Virus record (IMG/VR): IMGVR_UViG_3300010885_078519
Span: 1 to 42,276 of that record
DNA: 42,276 nucleotides
Direction: 5' to 3' (one strand)
DNA from: a virus
Part shown: positions 16,808-24,890 of the stretch, piece by piece
Numbering within the stretch: position 1 is the stretch's first letter
How the letters are laid out: every line of letters begins with the position of its first letter
The notes under the pieces: generated by a model
Databases searched by the model: none
What the model was told of the DNA's origin: nothing
What the model saw: only the letters and a program-made list of their open reading frames with translations
Translations under genes and position numbers: made by a program

Positions 16808-17360
16808 AATAACTTTAGAAAGGCTAAATGGTAACGATTTGCCGCTGCCGAAATTCGAGACAAGCGGCTCAGCGTGTTTTGACATATCAGCATGTTTAAC
16901 ACGCCGGATGTCTGAATGCTTACTAAATGGAAGAAAAAAGCATTTTTTATATAATGCATATGCTACAAATTTAAGGAAGTATATCGAAGCACTAGACGAT
17001 ATTACTTCTGAAGAATCAGAAATGTCTCGGTTATATATTCATCCCACCGAAACCATTTTGATACCGACTGGATATAAAGCATCATTTGCTTCAGATTTAG
17101 TGTTAAAATTATATATCAGATCTTCTATCGGTTTAAATGGTCTCAATCTAGCTAACCAAGTAGGGATCGTTGATTCTGATTATCGTGGTGAGATCTTTAT
17201 TTCTATAAAAAACAATTCCGATATCGCCCAAACTATAAACCACGGTGACCGTATCGCCCAAGCAATGCTCGAATGTATAGTTAAACCAGAGATCATTGCT
17301 GGTGTCGTTGATCACACAGCGCGCAATGATGGTGGTTTTGGCTCTACCGGAAGAAAATGA
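16800..17360 (+). CDS. dut: dUTPase (trimeric type) with an insertion
   Basis: 186 aa. All five dUTPase motifs are visible: SGSACFDIS (22-30), RSSIGLNGL (107-115), GIVDSDYRGE (122-131), HGDRIAQAMLE (148-158) and the glycine-rich RNDGGFGSTGRK (175-186). It hydrolyses dUTP to dUMP and pyrophosphate, supplying ThyX and keeping uracil out of DNA. About 45 residues (31-77) are inserted between motif 1 and the strand before motif 2, which the compact bacterial enzyme lacks. Confidence 0.93.
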   Translation: MYKITLERLNGNDLPLPKFETSGSACFDISACLTRRMSECLLNGRKKHFLYNAYATNLRKYIEALDDITSEESEMSRLYIHPTETILIPTGYKASFASDLVLKLYIRSSIGLNGLNLANQVGIVDSDYRGEIFISIKNNSDIAQTINHGDRIAQAMLECIVKPEIIAGVVDHTARNDGGFGSTGRK

Positions 17361-17683
17361 TAATGAGGGGCGCATATAAAATAGCAAAGCCGGCCTACAA
17401 TGCTCTACTTGAAGCAAACAATTTTACATTAAATCAATATTGTAATCTAAAACCCAAAAATATACAAGAGATCATAGAGAAAGTGCCTGGCACCGGCGAT
17501 CGTACCGTTAGGCATATGCTAAATGTCGGCCCACGTAATGCTACTGAAACCGATATATTAAATTATTATGTTTGGAATGTCGCTACACCAAGAATAAGAG
17601 CAGAGAATGATTTGGCGAAGTTACATAGCACTAAAAAGAATTCTGTTTTTAAGACAAGAGATGAAGAAATTGATTGCGATTAG
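17357..17683 (+). CDS. Hypothetical protein, 108 aa
   Basis: The ATG overlaps the dUTPase stop (ATGA), supporting coupled translation; a second ATG at 17363 is also possible. A mostly helical, basic protein. The segment NIQEIIEKVPGTGDRTVRHML resembles a helix-hairpin-helix-like turn, but this is weak. No family recognised. It converges with a small minus-strand candidate gene with a 4-base overlap. Confidence 0.55.
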   Translation: MIMRGAYKIAKPAYNALLEANNFTLNQYCNLKPKNIQEIIEKVPGTGDRTVRHMLNVGPRNATETDILNYYVWNVATPRIRAENDLAKLHSTKKNSVFKTRDEEIDCD

Positions 17684-17847
17684 GATTTTTTAGGGCGTTT
17701 TGGCTTGGTTTTTTTATTACCTCCGTTTCGATGCCATTCATATGGGTCACCAATACTACTAATATCGTACTCGCTAGGATTTTGCCGATCCAAGAACGTA
17801 GTCGGGGATTTATATTGGATTTCATTGATTATTTCTTTAATCTTCAT
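17680..17847 (-). CDS. Possible small basic minus-strand protein, 55 aa
   Basis: This fills an otherwise empty 176-base gap. From the ATG at 17847 the protein is MKIKEIINEIQYKSP..., with SSIGDPYEWHRNGG and a lysine-rich end (KKTKPKRPKKS). Its composition looks like a real protein, and the 4-base convergent overlap is typical of this genome. Against it, no Shine-Dalgarno precedes the ATG. The opposite frame in the same gap is hydrophobic and less convincing. Confidence 0.4.
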   Translation of the reverse strand: MKIKEIINEIQYKSPTTFLDRQNPSEYDISSIGDPYEWHRNGGNKKTKPKRPKKS

Positions 17848-17859
17848 GGAGTATTTTTG

Positions 17860-18087
17860 ATGATTGAAAATTTCGAAGCTTCTTTCTCCGTTTGGACACT
17901 GGATGGGAAAGACTATTTTGAGTTTAACAGCGATGGTATAATAATTCATAGATTGGATACTGAGCAGGCGGCTATTGATGTGGCTAAGGATAAAACAGCC
18001 CACCACTGGTTATTGCTAGATGATGATAAAGATAAATATACTGCAGGAGGCACCAATGACTCAAAAAAGATTTTCAAGCGTAGATGA
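17860..18087 (+). CDS. Hypothetical protein, 75 aa
   Basis: The ATG at 17860 has GGAG at 17848-17851; a longer frame from 17674 would start with TTG and lacks a site. The protein (FSVWTLDGKDYFEFNSDGIIIHRLDTEQAAIDVAK...) is acidic with a basic C-terminal tail. No domain recognised. It overlaps the next gene by 32 bases and opens the structural block. Confidence 0.5.
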   Translation: MIENFEASFSVWTLDGKDYFEFNSDGIIIHRLDTEQAAIDVAKDKTAHHWLLLDDDKDKYTAGGTNDSKKIFKRR

Positions 18088-18682
18088 TATCCCTGACTTT
18101 ATGACGGCGGCCAAGGATTTTAGGAGTGATATAGAACAAACCAATTCACCGCTTTCATTGTTTGACAATGAAGCGCCAGATTTAAAAATGGCAAGAAAAT
18201 TAGTCGATGAGAGCATAAATATAGTCGGCGCAGAAGTTAACATTTTTTTAAGAACAAATAATGATGACGTTAGTGAAGTGTGGGAAGAAGACGCCGACCC
18301 TACATATTGGAATCCATTTAAGATCAAAGCATTTTTTAAGCCTTCTCCGATAGAGTTAGAACTAAAAAAATCTGGTGTAGATGTAGAAAATAAAATGGAA
18401 ATATCTCTAAGCCACAGACAAATATATATGGTCTGCCGCGAAAGGATGTTGCGGGCTGGTGATGTGATTAGAATTCCTTACAATAGCGCTCAAGTAGACT
18501 TAGCACCTCGTTTCTTTAGAGTAACCAACGCTGCACCTTCCGGCAATTTCCGCTATAATTGGCTTTATCTTTCGTGTAAGTTAGAATCTATTACTGCTGA
18601 TATCACTGTAAGACCTATAAAAGATATAGTGGGCGATATAGAAATAATTAAGACCAATGGAGCTTACCGTGAGTCTCTCTGA
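18056..18682 (+). CDS. Candidate neck or head-tail connector protein
   Basis: 208 aa from the ATG at 18056, which has AGGAGG 5 bases upstream. The N-terminal 70 residues are helical and acidic. The C-terminal half (KPSPIELELKKSGVD, then RAGDVIRIPYN and PRFFRVTNAAPSGNFRYNW) is beta-rich and resembles connector or head-closure proteins in T4-like phages. Position agrees: it lies shortly before a gp15-like candidate and the sheath and tube genes. No catalytic motif is visible. The family call is by context and general pattern. Confidence 0.4.
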   Translation: MTQKRFSSVDDIPDFMTAAKDFRSDIEQTNSPLSLFDNEAPDLKMARKLVDESINIVGAEVNIFLRTNNDDVSEVWEEDADPTYWNPFKIKAFFKPSPIELELKKSGVDVENKMEISLSHRQIYMVCRERMLRAGDVIRIPYNSAQVDLAPRFFRVTNAAPSGNFRYNWLYLSCKLESITADITVRPIKDIVGDIEIIKTNGAYRESL

Positions 18683-18965
18683 TGATATAAGGAAAATGAA
18701 ATTATTGGCTATGGCTAAAATAAAAGAGATTATACCAGCTGTATCTGAAGGTATAAAGGACGAATTTAAATCCAAAATGGATATTCAAGTAGAAATTTCG
18801 GATTCTACAGATAATGCTGGTATAGTAGAAAAGGTGTTGGTTGGTAAAAAAGAATATCCGACGGTCGATGAGCTTAAAGCCCAAAAAACCGACACTGAAC
18901 ATTATATAAGAGATTTAGATGCCACCAAAATCACAGAAATGGTAAAAACCTATGGCGCTCTATGA
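18657..18965 (+). CDS. Hypothetical protein in the neck/tail region, 102 aa
   Basis: It overlaps the previous gene by 26 bases and the next by 14. A start at 18657 has no strong ribosome site; an ATG at 18696 preceded by AAGGA is an alternative. The protein is charged, with a helical N-terminus and a final helix ending KITEMVKTYGAL. No family recognised; tight packing between structural genes suggests a tail-joining or assembly role. Confidence 0.5.
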   Translation: MELTVSLSDDIRKMKLLAMAKIKEIIPAVSEGIKDEFKSKMDIQVEISDSTDNAGIVEKVLVGKKEYPTVDELKAQKTDTEHYIRDLDATKITEMVKTYGAL

Positions 18966-19728
18966 TTTTAATCATGATACCACTATAAATCCGCAAACGC
19001 TGCAAAATGTTCCCTTCGGGCTTCCAAGGGATGCAGCAGTGAGCCAGCTTAGCGACAGTCAGGGCGGCAGACTGACATTAACGGGCGATGAATATAAAAC
19101 TTATCCTCAATACGTTGAGGATTTTATTACGCCTGGGTTCAGGGCGCTTGACGAAGCAGTTAAGCAATATTGGACCGGTATAAGGGTTCCTACTAAAGAT
19201 GCCTACAGATTCATGAAGGTTAGGATAGCTGGCGGTAGCAAATCGATTTTAGTCTGGCGAGGAGATTTAAAAGACGGTAGAACCAAATTACCTGTCGCTG
19301 CTATTAGCCGGACGTCGCACGAATTTAATAAAGATAAATTTAGTCCTACTTATTTATCAATGGGTAATAGGTATTTAAACACCTCTGGTTCTATGGTGGC
19401 AAAGCTTTATCGTCCAGTTCCCTACAATGTTACCTATGAAATGGGTGTCTGGGCTGAACACAAGAGAGATGCAGAGTACATATTATATCAAGTTTTGACG
19501 CGTTTTAATCCATTGGCAGAGCTGCGAATGTTCGACGGGAAGCTTGTCGGAAATGTGCAGATGAAGTTAAACAGTGCCGCTGATAATAGTGATAAAGAAA
19601 TAGGCAATGATTCTATGGCCAAGGTTAAATATGATTTCAGTTTTACAGCGGAAGCTTGGTTGCCATTGCCTCAAGTGGTGGTACCAACCGTTGTCGGCCA
19701 AGTAACAGCATATTATACACCTACTTAA
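18952..19728 (+). CDS. Candidate tail terminator / sheath stabiliser (T4 gp15-like)
   Basis: 258 aa. The central segment KLYRPVPYNVTYEMGVWAEH, followed by ILYQVLTRFNPLAEL, matches the pattern of gp3/gp15-type tail completion proteins, where P-x-x-x-x-F/Y-E leads to a helix ending in LxxFxP. Downstream beta strands are consistent. In T4 gp15 caps the tail tube and sheath and binds the neck. It sits two genes before the sheath gene, which fits. Confidence 0.5.
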   Translation: MALYDFNHDTTINPQTLQNVPFGLPRDAAVSQLSDSQGGRLTLTGDEYKTYPQYVEDFITPGFRALDEAVKQYWTGIRVPTKDAYRFMKVRIAGGSKSILVWRGDLKDGRTKLPVAAISRTSHEFNKDKFSPTYLSMGNRYLNTSGSMVAKLYRPVPYNVTYEMGVWAEHKRDAEYILYQVLTRFNPLAELRMFDGKLVGNVQMKLNSAADNSDKEIGNDSMAKVKYDFSFTAEAWLPLPQVVVPTVVGQVTAYYTPT

Positions 19729-19739
19729 GAGAATAAATA

Positions 19740-20054
19740 ATGGAAGACAGAAAGAAAAAACAAAAATCTAATAAAATAGTTAGACGTCCTTCTGTACAGG
19801 ACGCTGTTATTGAGGACGTTAAATCTACAAGAATGGTTAGAGTTTTTAACAGTTGCAAACAGATGATTCCACTTCAAATGCGCCCCCCCGGCACGAGCTT
19901 TTATCGTTATGAACAACAAATTCGTCTAAATCCTGGACAGCATGCTTTATTGCCCCTCGACCATTTAAGAGAAGACCAGATGGAAAATCTTCAAAAAAAG
20001 GGATTTATTAAGATAATCTATGATTCTGGTTCGAAAAATTCTAAGCAAAATTAA
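19740..20054 (+). CDS. Hypothetical protein, 104 aa
   Basis: The N-terminus is strongly basic (MEDRKKKQKSNKIVRRPS), followed by a beta-rich part including RLNPGQHALLPLDHLRED. The phrase G-x-x-A-L-L-P and the following helix resemble small tail or head-joining proteins, but no family is assigned. It lies directly before the tail sheath gene, from which it is separated by 38 bases containing a GAGGAG ribosome site. Confidence 0.55.
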   Translation: MEDRKKKQKSNKIVRRPSVQDAVIEDVKSTRMVRVFNSCKQMIPLQMRPPGTSFYRYEQQIRLNPGQHALLPLDHLREDQMENLQKKGFIKIIYDSGSKNSKQN

Positions 20055-20092
20055 TGTAAGTTGGAACAGCATTAAAAAAAGAGGAGTTAAAT

Positions 20093-22984
20093 ATGGCAGT
20101 ATATCTATCACCTGGTGTATATCCTCGTGAAATAGACCTTTCGCTTGTAGCTTCTAACGCTGGGCCGCTTCGCCCCGCTTTCATCGGTACTGCTCAACGA
20201 GGACCAATAAATACCCCCACGTTTATTTCTGGCGCTGAATCTGCAATCAATACTTTCGGCACACCGTTTGTAGAAAGTTATCTCATGTATGCGGTTCTTG
20301 CATACATGGAAGATGGCGATTCTTGTTATATAATGAGAGTTGGTGTAGAATATTCTACCGCTTTACCAACAAGATTGATAGACATTAGCATCGATAACAC
20401 TCCTAACCGAACGTACGGCTGGGGTCGAATTCCAGTCTTCACTGGAATCGACTACGGTAGAATTAACTTACGTAGGCCAACAGTTGCTGATCCCGTTGTA
20501 TTTCATAATGCCAGCATATCGACACCAATATTCCAAAATGCTACCTCAGAGTCTACTTCTCCCACAACAGAAGCTAGTCTTTCAGTCTCTGGGACTTATG
20601 CCGGTGTCTTGTCAGCTACTTATGTTTTAGAAGTTACTAGTAACACAGATATAAACCCTGCGACCAATTCACATTATAAGATAAACGGTGCCGACTATCG
20701 TGTTGTTGACACTTCTTATGACAGCTCAGATCCGAGCTATCTAGTCGCCGAAGGTACTCTGGTTGATGGTTCGAACACCGGCACTTCTAGCTCTTTTGTG
20801 GTGCAGGGTGCTATACTTTCAGGTATCATCACAGTTAGCGCTGGTCGAATTAGTGCTGGTGATATGTTCCAATTCGAACTAACTCCTAATAATAGAAAAT
20901 TTAGGATCGCTGTCGAAGGCATAGCACATTCATATGATGATGTCATTGGTGCTGGGACTTATGATAATACTGCTGATCTAGTCGATGCTTTAAATAATGT
21001 GCTAGGTACCACTGGCGGCCACGACTTTGTGTTTGTTGCAGCGGTTGATGAATCGGGGGCAGTGGTGCCACAGATAAGATCGACAGCAAACGGCGATAGG
21101 ATTCAAATAGTCAATGGCGAAGCTTGGTCTTTAACGCTTGGAGTCTCGTTGTATCAATATGATATACCACGAGCGCGAGTGATTTCAACCAAGACTGATC
21201 CTTATGACATAACCACCGACAATAACCAATTGGTTTTAAAGATAGTATCTCCTTCTTCGAGCTTTACTATTACCGCAAATCTGGTAGCTGGTTTAGCTCA
21301 GACAGCCGATAACATTGCTGGCCAATTAAATGTCTTTGGTACGGTGGCTGGATTGGATTATTATGAATCCTTTGCTATTAATGTACCGAATTCTTCCGGT
21401 ATGGTAATTGTAATTGCTACTACGCCGAACAACGAATTAGATTCTTTGTTTTTACTAGCTAATTATACTAATATTAAATCTTTACGCTTTACTGAAGAAG
21501 TCGGTTTGCTTTACCCTTATGGTGGAGCATACCGCGGATTTTCAGACGAACGTGTTCTAATGCCTGTGGAAAGCGATGATCCTACAGTACCTCTATCATG
21601 TGTAACAGATCCTACTTCTGACGAATGTGCCCAAGATGCTGCGTATTATCAGAGCATTGTGGGTTGGTTTGTCGGTACTTCTGCTGGAACGTGGGTCGGA
21701 AAATATGACGCAGTTAGAGACACGTATTCTGGCTTTACGGTCGGTGTACAGCTTGTTAATACTAACAATGCTTCAACAAGCCAGAAATATATTATTACTG
21801 TTAAAGATTCGTCTGGTTATGCTGTCGATTCCATATCTGATGTTTCATTCGATCCTGCTGATGCTCGTTATATCGCCAATATCATTAACCCTGGTTCATC
21901 GATAGGTGGTAATAATGGCAATGGGACCATAAATTGGATCGAACGTCCTTCCTATGTTGGTGACGGCGAGATCAGGCAACCAGCCTCTTTTAGCAATAGA
22001 CAGTTTAGAGGCATGGCTAATGGTATTCCAACCGACCCAGCAGATTCAGCGACATACCTTGATGCTGCAGTCATTGGAAATCCCGCCACAAGTTCTGGAC
22101 TTTATGCTTTCCAAAACCCAGAAGCTTTTGATATTATGTTACTTGCTATTCCTGGGTTTAGCTCTGGTGCTGTGATCGGATCTGCGCTGCAGCTTTGCGA
22201 AAATCGAGGCGATGTTTTATTCTTAGTAGATCCTCCAATTGGACTAAGACCACAGCAGGCTATTGATTGGCATAATGGTCTTCTCTATGATGACCTTGAT
22301 CATGCAATTAATAGTTCGTATGGTGCTTTGTATTGGAGTTGGCTAAGAATCTTTGACCAATTCAGCGCTGAAGAACGCTGGGTACCTCCTTCTGGCCATG
22401 TCGCAGGTATTTTCTCAAGGACTGCCCAGAATACTGAAGTTTGGTTTGCACCAGCCGGTCTACGACGTGGTAGGATTCAAACAGCCCTTGCTGTTGAATA
22501 CAACCCCACCCAGTCCGAAAGGGATTTGTTATATGGATCTGGTAATAGTGTTAACCCAATTGTTAGCTTCGCTCAGGATGGCATAGTTGTCTGGGGCCAG
22601 CGAACACTTCAACGTTCACCAACTGCTCTCGATAGAGTTAATGTTAGAATGTTAATGATTTATATCAAGAAGAATTTGACCTCCATTTTACGACAGTTCA
22701 TTTTCGAACCTAATGACCGCACTCTTTGGGCGCAGGTTTTTAGTGTAGTAAACCCTTTCCTTTCGGAGATTGCTTCAAGAAGGGGTCTAACTGGCTATAA
22801 AGTGGTCGTTGATGCATCAAACAATACTCCTGAAAGGATTGACAGGAATGAACTGTGGGTTTCGGTGTTCTTACAACCTACCAAGTCCGTCGAATTTATT
22901 GTTCTAAACATGGCTGTATTGAAGACTGGTGCTTCTTTTGCAGCAGAAGAGTCTTTGGCTGCTGCTGGCCTTGTAACTATCTAA
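20093..22984 (+). CDS. Contractile tail sheath protein (gp18-like)
   Basis: 963 aa, against about 660 for T4 gp18. The N-terminus YLSPGVYPREIDLS, the IGTAQRGPINTP turn and the C-terminal part (RMLMIYIKKNLTSILRQFIFEPNDRTLW, then ELWVSVFLQPTKSVEFIVLNM) are standard sheath hallmarks. The C-terminal domain drives subunit linking and contraction. Additional beta-rich domains at about residues 160-480 probably decorate the outer surface. A GAGGAG site precedes the start. The three tail tube genes follow. Confidence 0.93.
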   Translation: MAVYLSPGVYPREIDLSLVASNAGPLRPAFIGTAQRGPINTPTFISGAESAINTFGTPFVESYLMYAVLAYMEDGDSCYIMRVGVEYSTALPTRLIDISIDNTPNRTYGWGRIPVFTGIDYGRINLRRPTVADPVVFHNASISTPIFQNATSESTSPTTEASLSVSGTYAGVLSATYVLEVTSNTDINPATNSHYKINGADYRVVDTSYDSSDPSYLVAEGTLVDGSNTGTSSSFVVQGAILSGIITVSAGRISAGDMFQFELTPNNRKFRIAVEGIAHSYDDVIGAGTYDNTADLVDALNNVLGTTGGHDFVFVAAVDESGAVVPQIRSTANGDRIQIVNGEAWSLTLGVSLYQYDIPRARVISTKTDPYDITTDNNQLVLKIVSPSSSFTITANLVAGLAQTADNIAGQLNVFGTVAGLDYYESFAINVPNSSGMVIVIATTPNNELDSLFLLANYTNIKSLRFTEEVGLLYPYGGAYRGFSDERVLMPVESDDPTVPLSCVTDPTSDECAQDAAYYQSIVGWFVGTSAGTWVGKYDAVRDTYSGFTVGVQLVNTNNASTSQKYIITVKDSSGYAVDSISDVSFDPADARYIANIINPGSSIGGNNGNGTINWIERPSYVGDGEIRQPASFSNRQFRGMANGIPTDPADSATYLDAAVIGNPATSSGLYAFQNPEAFDIMLLAIPGFSSGAVIGSALQLCENRGDVLFLVDPPIGLRPQQAIDWHNGLLYDDLDHAINSSYGALYWSWLRIFDQFSAEERWVPPSGHVAGIFSRTAQNTEVWFAPAGLRRGRIQTALAVEYNPTQSERDLLYGSGNSVNPIVSFAQDGIVVWGQRTLQRSPTALDRVNVRMLMIYIKKNLTSILRQFIFEPNDRTLWAQVFSVVNPFLSEIASRRGLTGYKVVVDASNNTPERIDRNELWVSVFLQPTKSVEFIVLNMAVLKTGASFAAEESLAAAGLVTI

Positions 22985-23007
22985 AAACATTCTAAAGGAG
23001 ATTCATA

Positions 23008-23598
23008 ATGCCAGGATTTAATATTGGACAGATCGGTGGTGGGATGTTTGGAGCAAATTCGCCTTCAAACGTCATGGAAACTAGAAGGACATACCGATGG
23101 TACTTCGAAACCATCGGCCGAGGCGGGTCAGCTTGGACTCCCAAGGAGCTGTTGGTATTACAAAAAGCCAAGAGACCAACATTTAAATTCTCTGAACTAG
23201 ACATGCAGCACCAACAGGAAAAGGCTTATTACGCTGGTAAGCAAGAATGGGAAGCATGTACTTTGACTTGGTATGATGTAGAACAAGATCCTAATATATC
23301 TCAGGGCTTGTATGTTTGGCTAGAGTCAGTTTGTCGCTTGGACACTATTGGCGTAAACCACCCTAAGAATTATAAAAAGACAGCAACCCTTAAATTGGTT
23401 GATGGGGCGGGTAATACCAATGAGCAATGGGATATGTATGGTACTTGGCCAACCAATTTTAATTGGCAAGAACTAGACTATACCGGCGATGCTATCTTGA
23501 CTTGCGATGCGACCATGCGATACGATAGAGCTATCCGCAAGTGCGCTAATCCTCAAATTCCTGGTCCTTTGGGCTCGAATTGCTCACAGCCTAGCTAA
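23008..23598 (+). CDS. Tail tube protein 1 (gp19-like)
   Basis: 196 aa, with AAGGAG before the ATG. MPGFNIG at the start, METRRTYRWYFETI, KRPTFKF, and LTWYDVEQD with a final LTCDATMRYDRA are typical of T4 gp19-like tube subunits. It is immediately after the sheath gene and has two diverged paralogues behind it. It is the best match to the family and therefore probably the main tube subunit. Confidence 0.9.
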   Translation: MPGFNIGQIGGGMFGANSPSNVMETRRTYRWYFETIGRGGSAWTPKELLVLQKAKRPTFKFSELDMQHQQEKAYYAGKQEWEACTLTWYDVEQDPNISQGLYVWLESVCRLDTIGVNHPKNYKKTATLKLVDGAGNTNEQWDMYGTWPTNFNWQELDYTGDAILTCDATMRYDRAIRKCANPQIPGPLGSNCSQPS

Positions 23599-23613
23599 AA
23601 GGCGTAATATTTT

Positions 23614-24252
23614 ATGCCAGGATTTTATATTCCGATTGAAAAATCGAAGTGTAATGCTGATAAAAGTAATAAAAGTATTGATTATGCAGTTACCAACACG
23701 CCTAATCACTTATTAGAAACAGCCAGAACTTATCGCTGGCTGTTTGAGTTATTACCTGCTCTTGATGCTCGGGCTTTCAATGGTGCTTTGTCTTCTGATG
23801 CACCAGGAAATCTCTTAATTTATTTAAAAAAGTGTGATAGGCCCACGATGGATTTTGAAGAAATTTCAATCCATAATGGGCCTCGTACTATGTATAGGCC
23901 TGGTAAATTTAAACACAACCCTATTAAACTAGAATTTAACGAAATATTGGGACCAATATCTTGGACTGACGGTCCTGCTGTTAGAATATATGAATGGATG
24001 AGAAAATTAGTCTTTAAGTCAGAGCAAAGCATTTATTCTAAATTTAAAGACTATTCATTTGATGCTAAACTAGCGCTATTAGACGGTAAAGGGCGATACA
24101 TACATATTTATGAGCTATTCCACTGCTTTCCTTTAAATGTGACACCATCAAATCTTGATTATGAAGCTGATTCTATAGGTAGCGTATCCGTTACTTTACG
24201 CTATTTAGATGTTAAAGAGACCAAAAGTCCAAATATGACAGGTTTTGATTAG
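23614..24252 (+). CDS. Tail tube protein paralogue 2
   Basis: 212 aa. It shares with the first tube protein the start MPGF-x-I, the segment LETARTYRWLFELL, DRPTMDFEEISI and a closing beta strand VSVTLRYLDV. An insertion after the first helix (ALDARAFNGALSSD) makes it longer. It may form a special ring of the tube or a baseplate-proximal part. It begins 15 bases after the first tube gene. Confidence 0.8.
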   Translation: MPGFYIPIEKSKCNADKSNKSIDYAVTNTPNHLLETARTYRWLFELLPALDARAFNGALSSDAPGNLLIYLKKCDRPTMDFEEISIHNGPRTMYRPGKFKHNPIKLEFNEILGPISWTDGPAVRIYEWMRKLVFKSEQSIYSKFKDYSFDAKLALLDGKGRYIHIYELFHCFPLNVTPSNLDYEADSIGSVSVTLRYLDVKETKSPNMTGFD

Positions 24253-24282
24253 CTAAAGCATGTTATCATAGGAGTAGTAAAA

Positions 24283-24825
24283 TTGCCAGGATTTATTATC
24301 GGCGACACAAAGCAAAATAAAGCTCCTGTTAACTTTAATTTAAACACTGTTACTGATGAGTATTATACAAATTTCTTTTGGGATGTGTCGAAAATATTGG
24401 ATCAGACATTAGAAAACAAGCCAGGCCCTAAATCTTTATTGGCACTTAAAGATTGCAAGCTACCTACGTTTACCGTAGAAGAAGAAAAGGTTTTAGGCTC
24501 TAGTGTCGAATATAAATTCGCCAAGAAAGTAAATTGGGACGATATTTCGATGACTTGGTATGATAACTTCGGCCTATTAAAGATAATGAAAATCTGGATG
24601 AATTCAGTCTTTACATTTAAATATGGTATGGCTTTGGCATCTTCTTACAAGAAGGAAAGTAAAATATTGGTTTATACGCCGTCTGTTTCTTCACGCCAGA
24701 CTTACACTTTAAACCAAAGTTGGCCAAAATCTATAAAATTCGGTGATCTATCATATACTAGCAGTGATATAAAAGTAGTAGAAGCTACCATATCTTACGA
24801 TTTTGCTCTTTATGCTGAAGATTAA
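24283..24825 (+). CDS. Tail tube protein paralogue 3, TTG start
   Basis: 180 aa. The start is a TTG, chosen because it restores the MPGF-x-I N-terminus shared by both upstream paralogues and has AGGAG 9 bases before it. The core, LPTFTVEEEKVL, WDDISMTWYDNF and VEATISYDFAL, aligns with the tube fold. The weaker start codon would reduce its output, fitting a minor tube component. It ends the sheath/tube set; a promoter-like spacer follows. Confidence 0.75.
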   Translation: MPGFIIGDTKQNKAPVNFNLNTVTDEYYTNFFWDVSKILDQTLENKPGPKSLLALKDCKLPTFTVEEEKVLGSSVEYKFAKKVNWDDISMTWYDNFGLLKIMKIWMNSVFTFKYGMALASSYKKESKILVYTPSVSSRQTYTLNQSWPKSIKFGDLSYTSSDIKVVEATISYDFALYAED

Positions 24826-24841
24826 CGAGACAATTCTAGAC

Positions 24842-24859
24842 TGTACATATAATAGTACA
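24842..24859 (+). promoter_or_regulatory. TATAAT box inside an inverted repeat
   Basis: TGTAC (24842-24846) and GTACA (24855-24859) form a perfect 5-base inverted repeat around ATATAATA, which contains TATAAT at 24848-24853. It lies in a 65-base spacer, 31 bases before the gp26-like gene. The same ATATAATA octamer occurs before the tape measure gene. No clear -35 box is visible. Confidence 0.4.
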
Positions 24860-24890
24860 AATAGTTCTATCTTATTTTAGGGAAACCGAC

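Noticed and set aside
17674-17859. Hydrophobic + strand extension before the gene at 17860
   Set aside because: It needs a TTG start with no ribosome site, while GGAG precedes the ATG at 17860; the minus frame looks more protein-like.
24826-24890. Transcription terminator after the third tube gene
   Set aside because: The inverted repeat has only a 5-base stem, an AT-rich loop and no T run after it.
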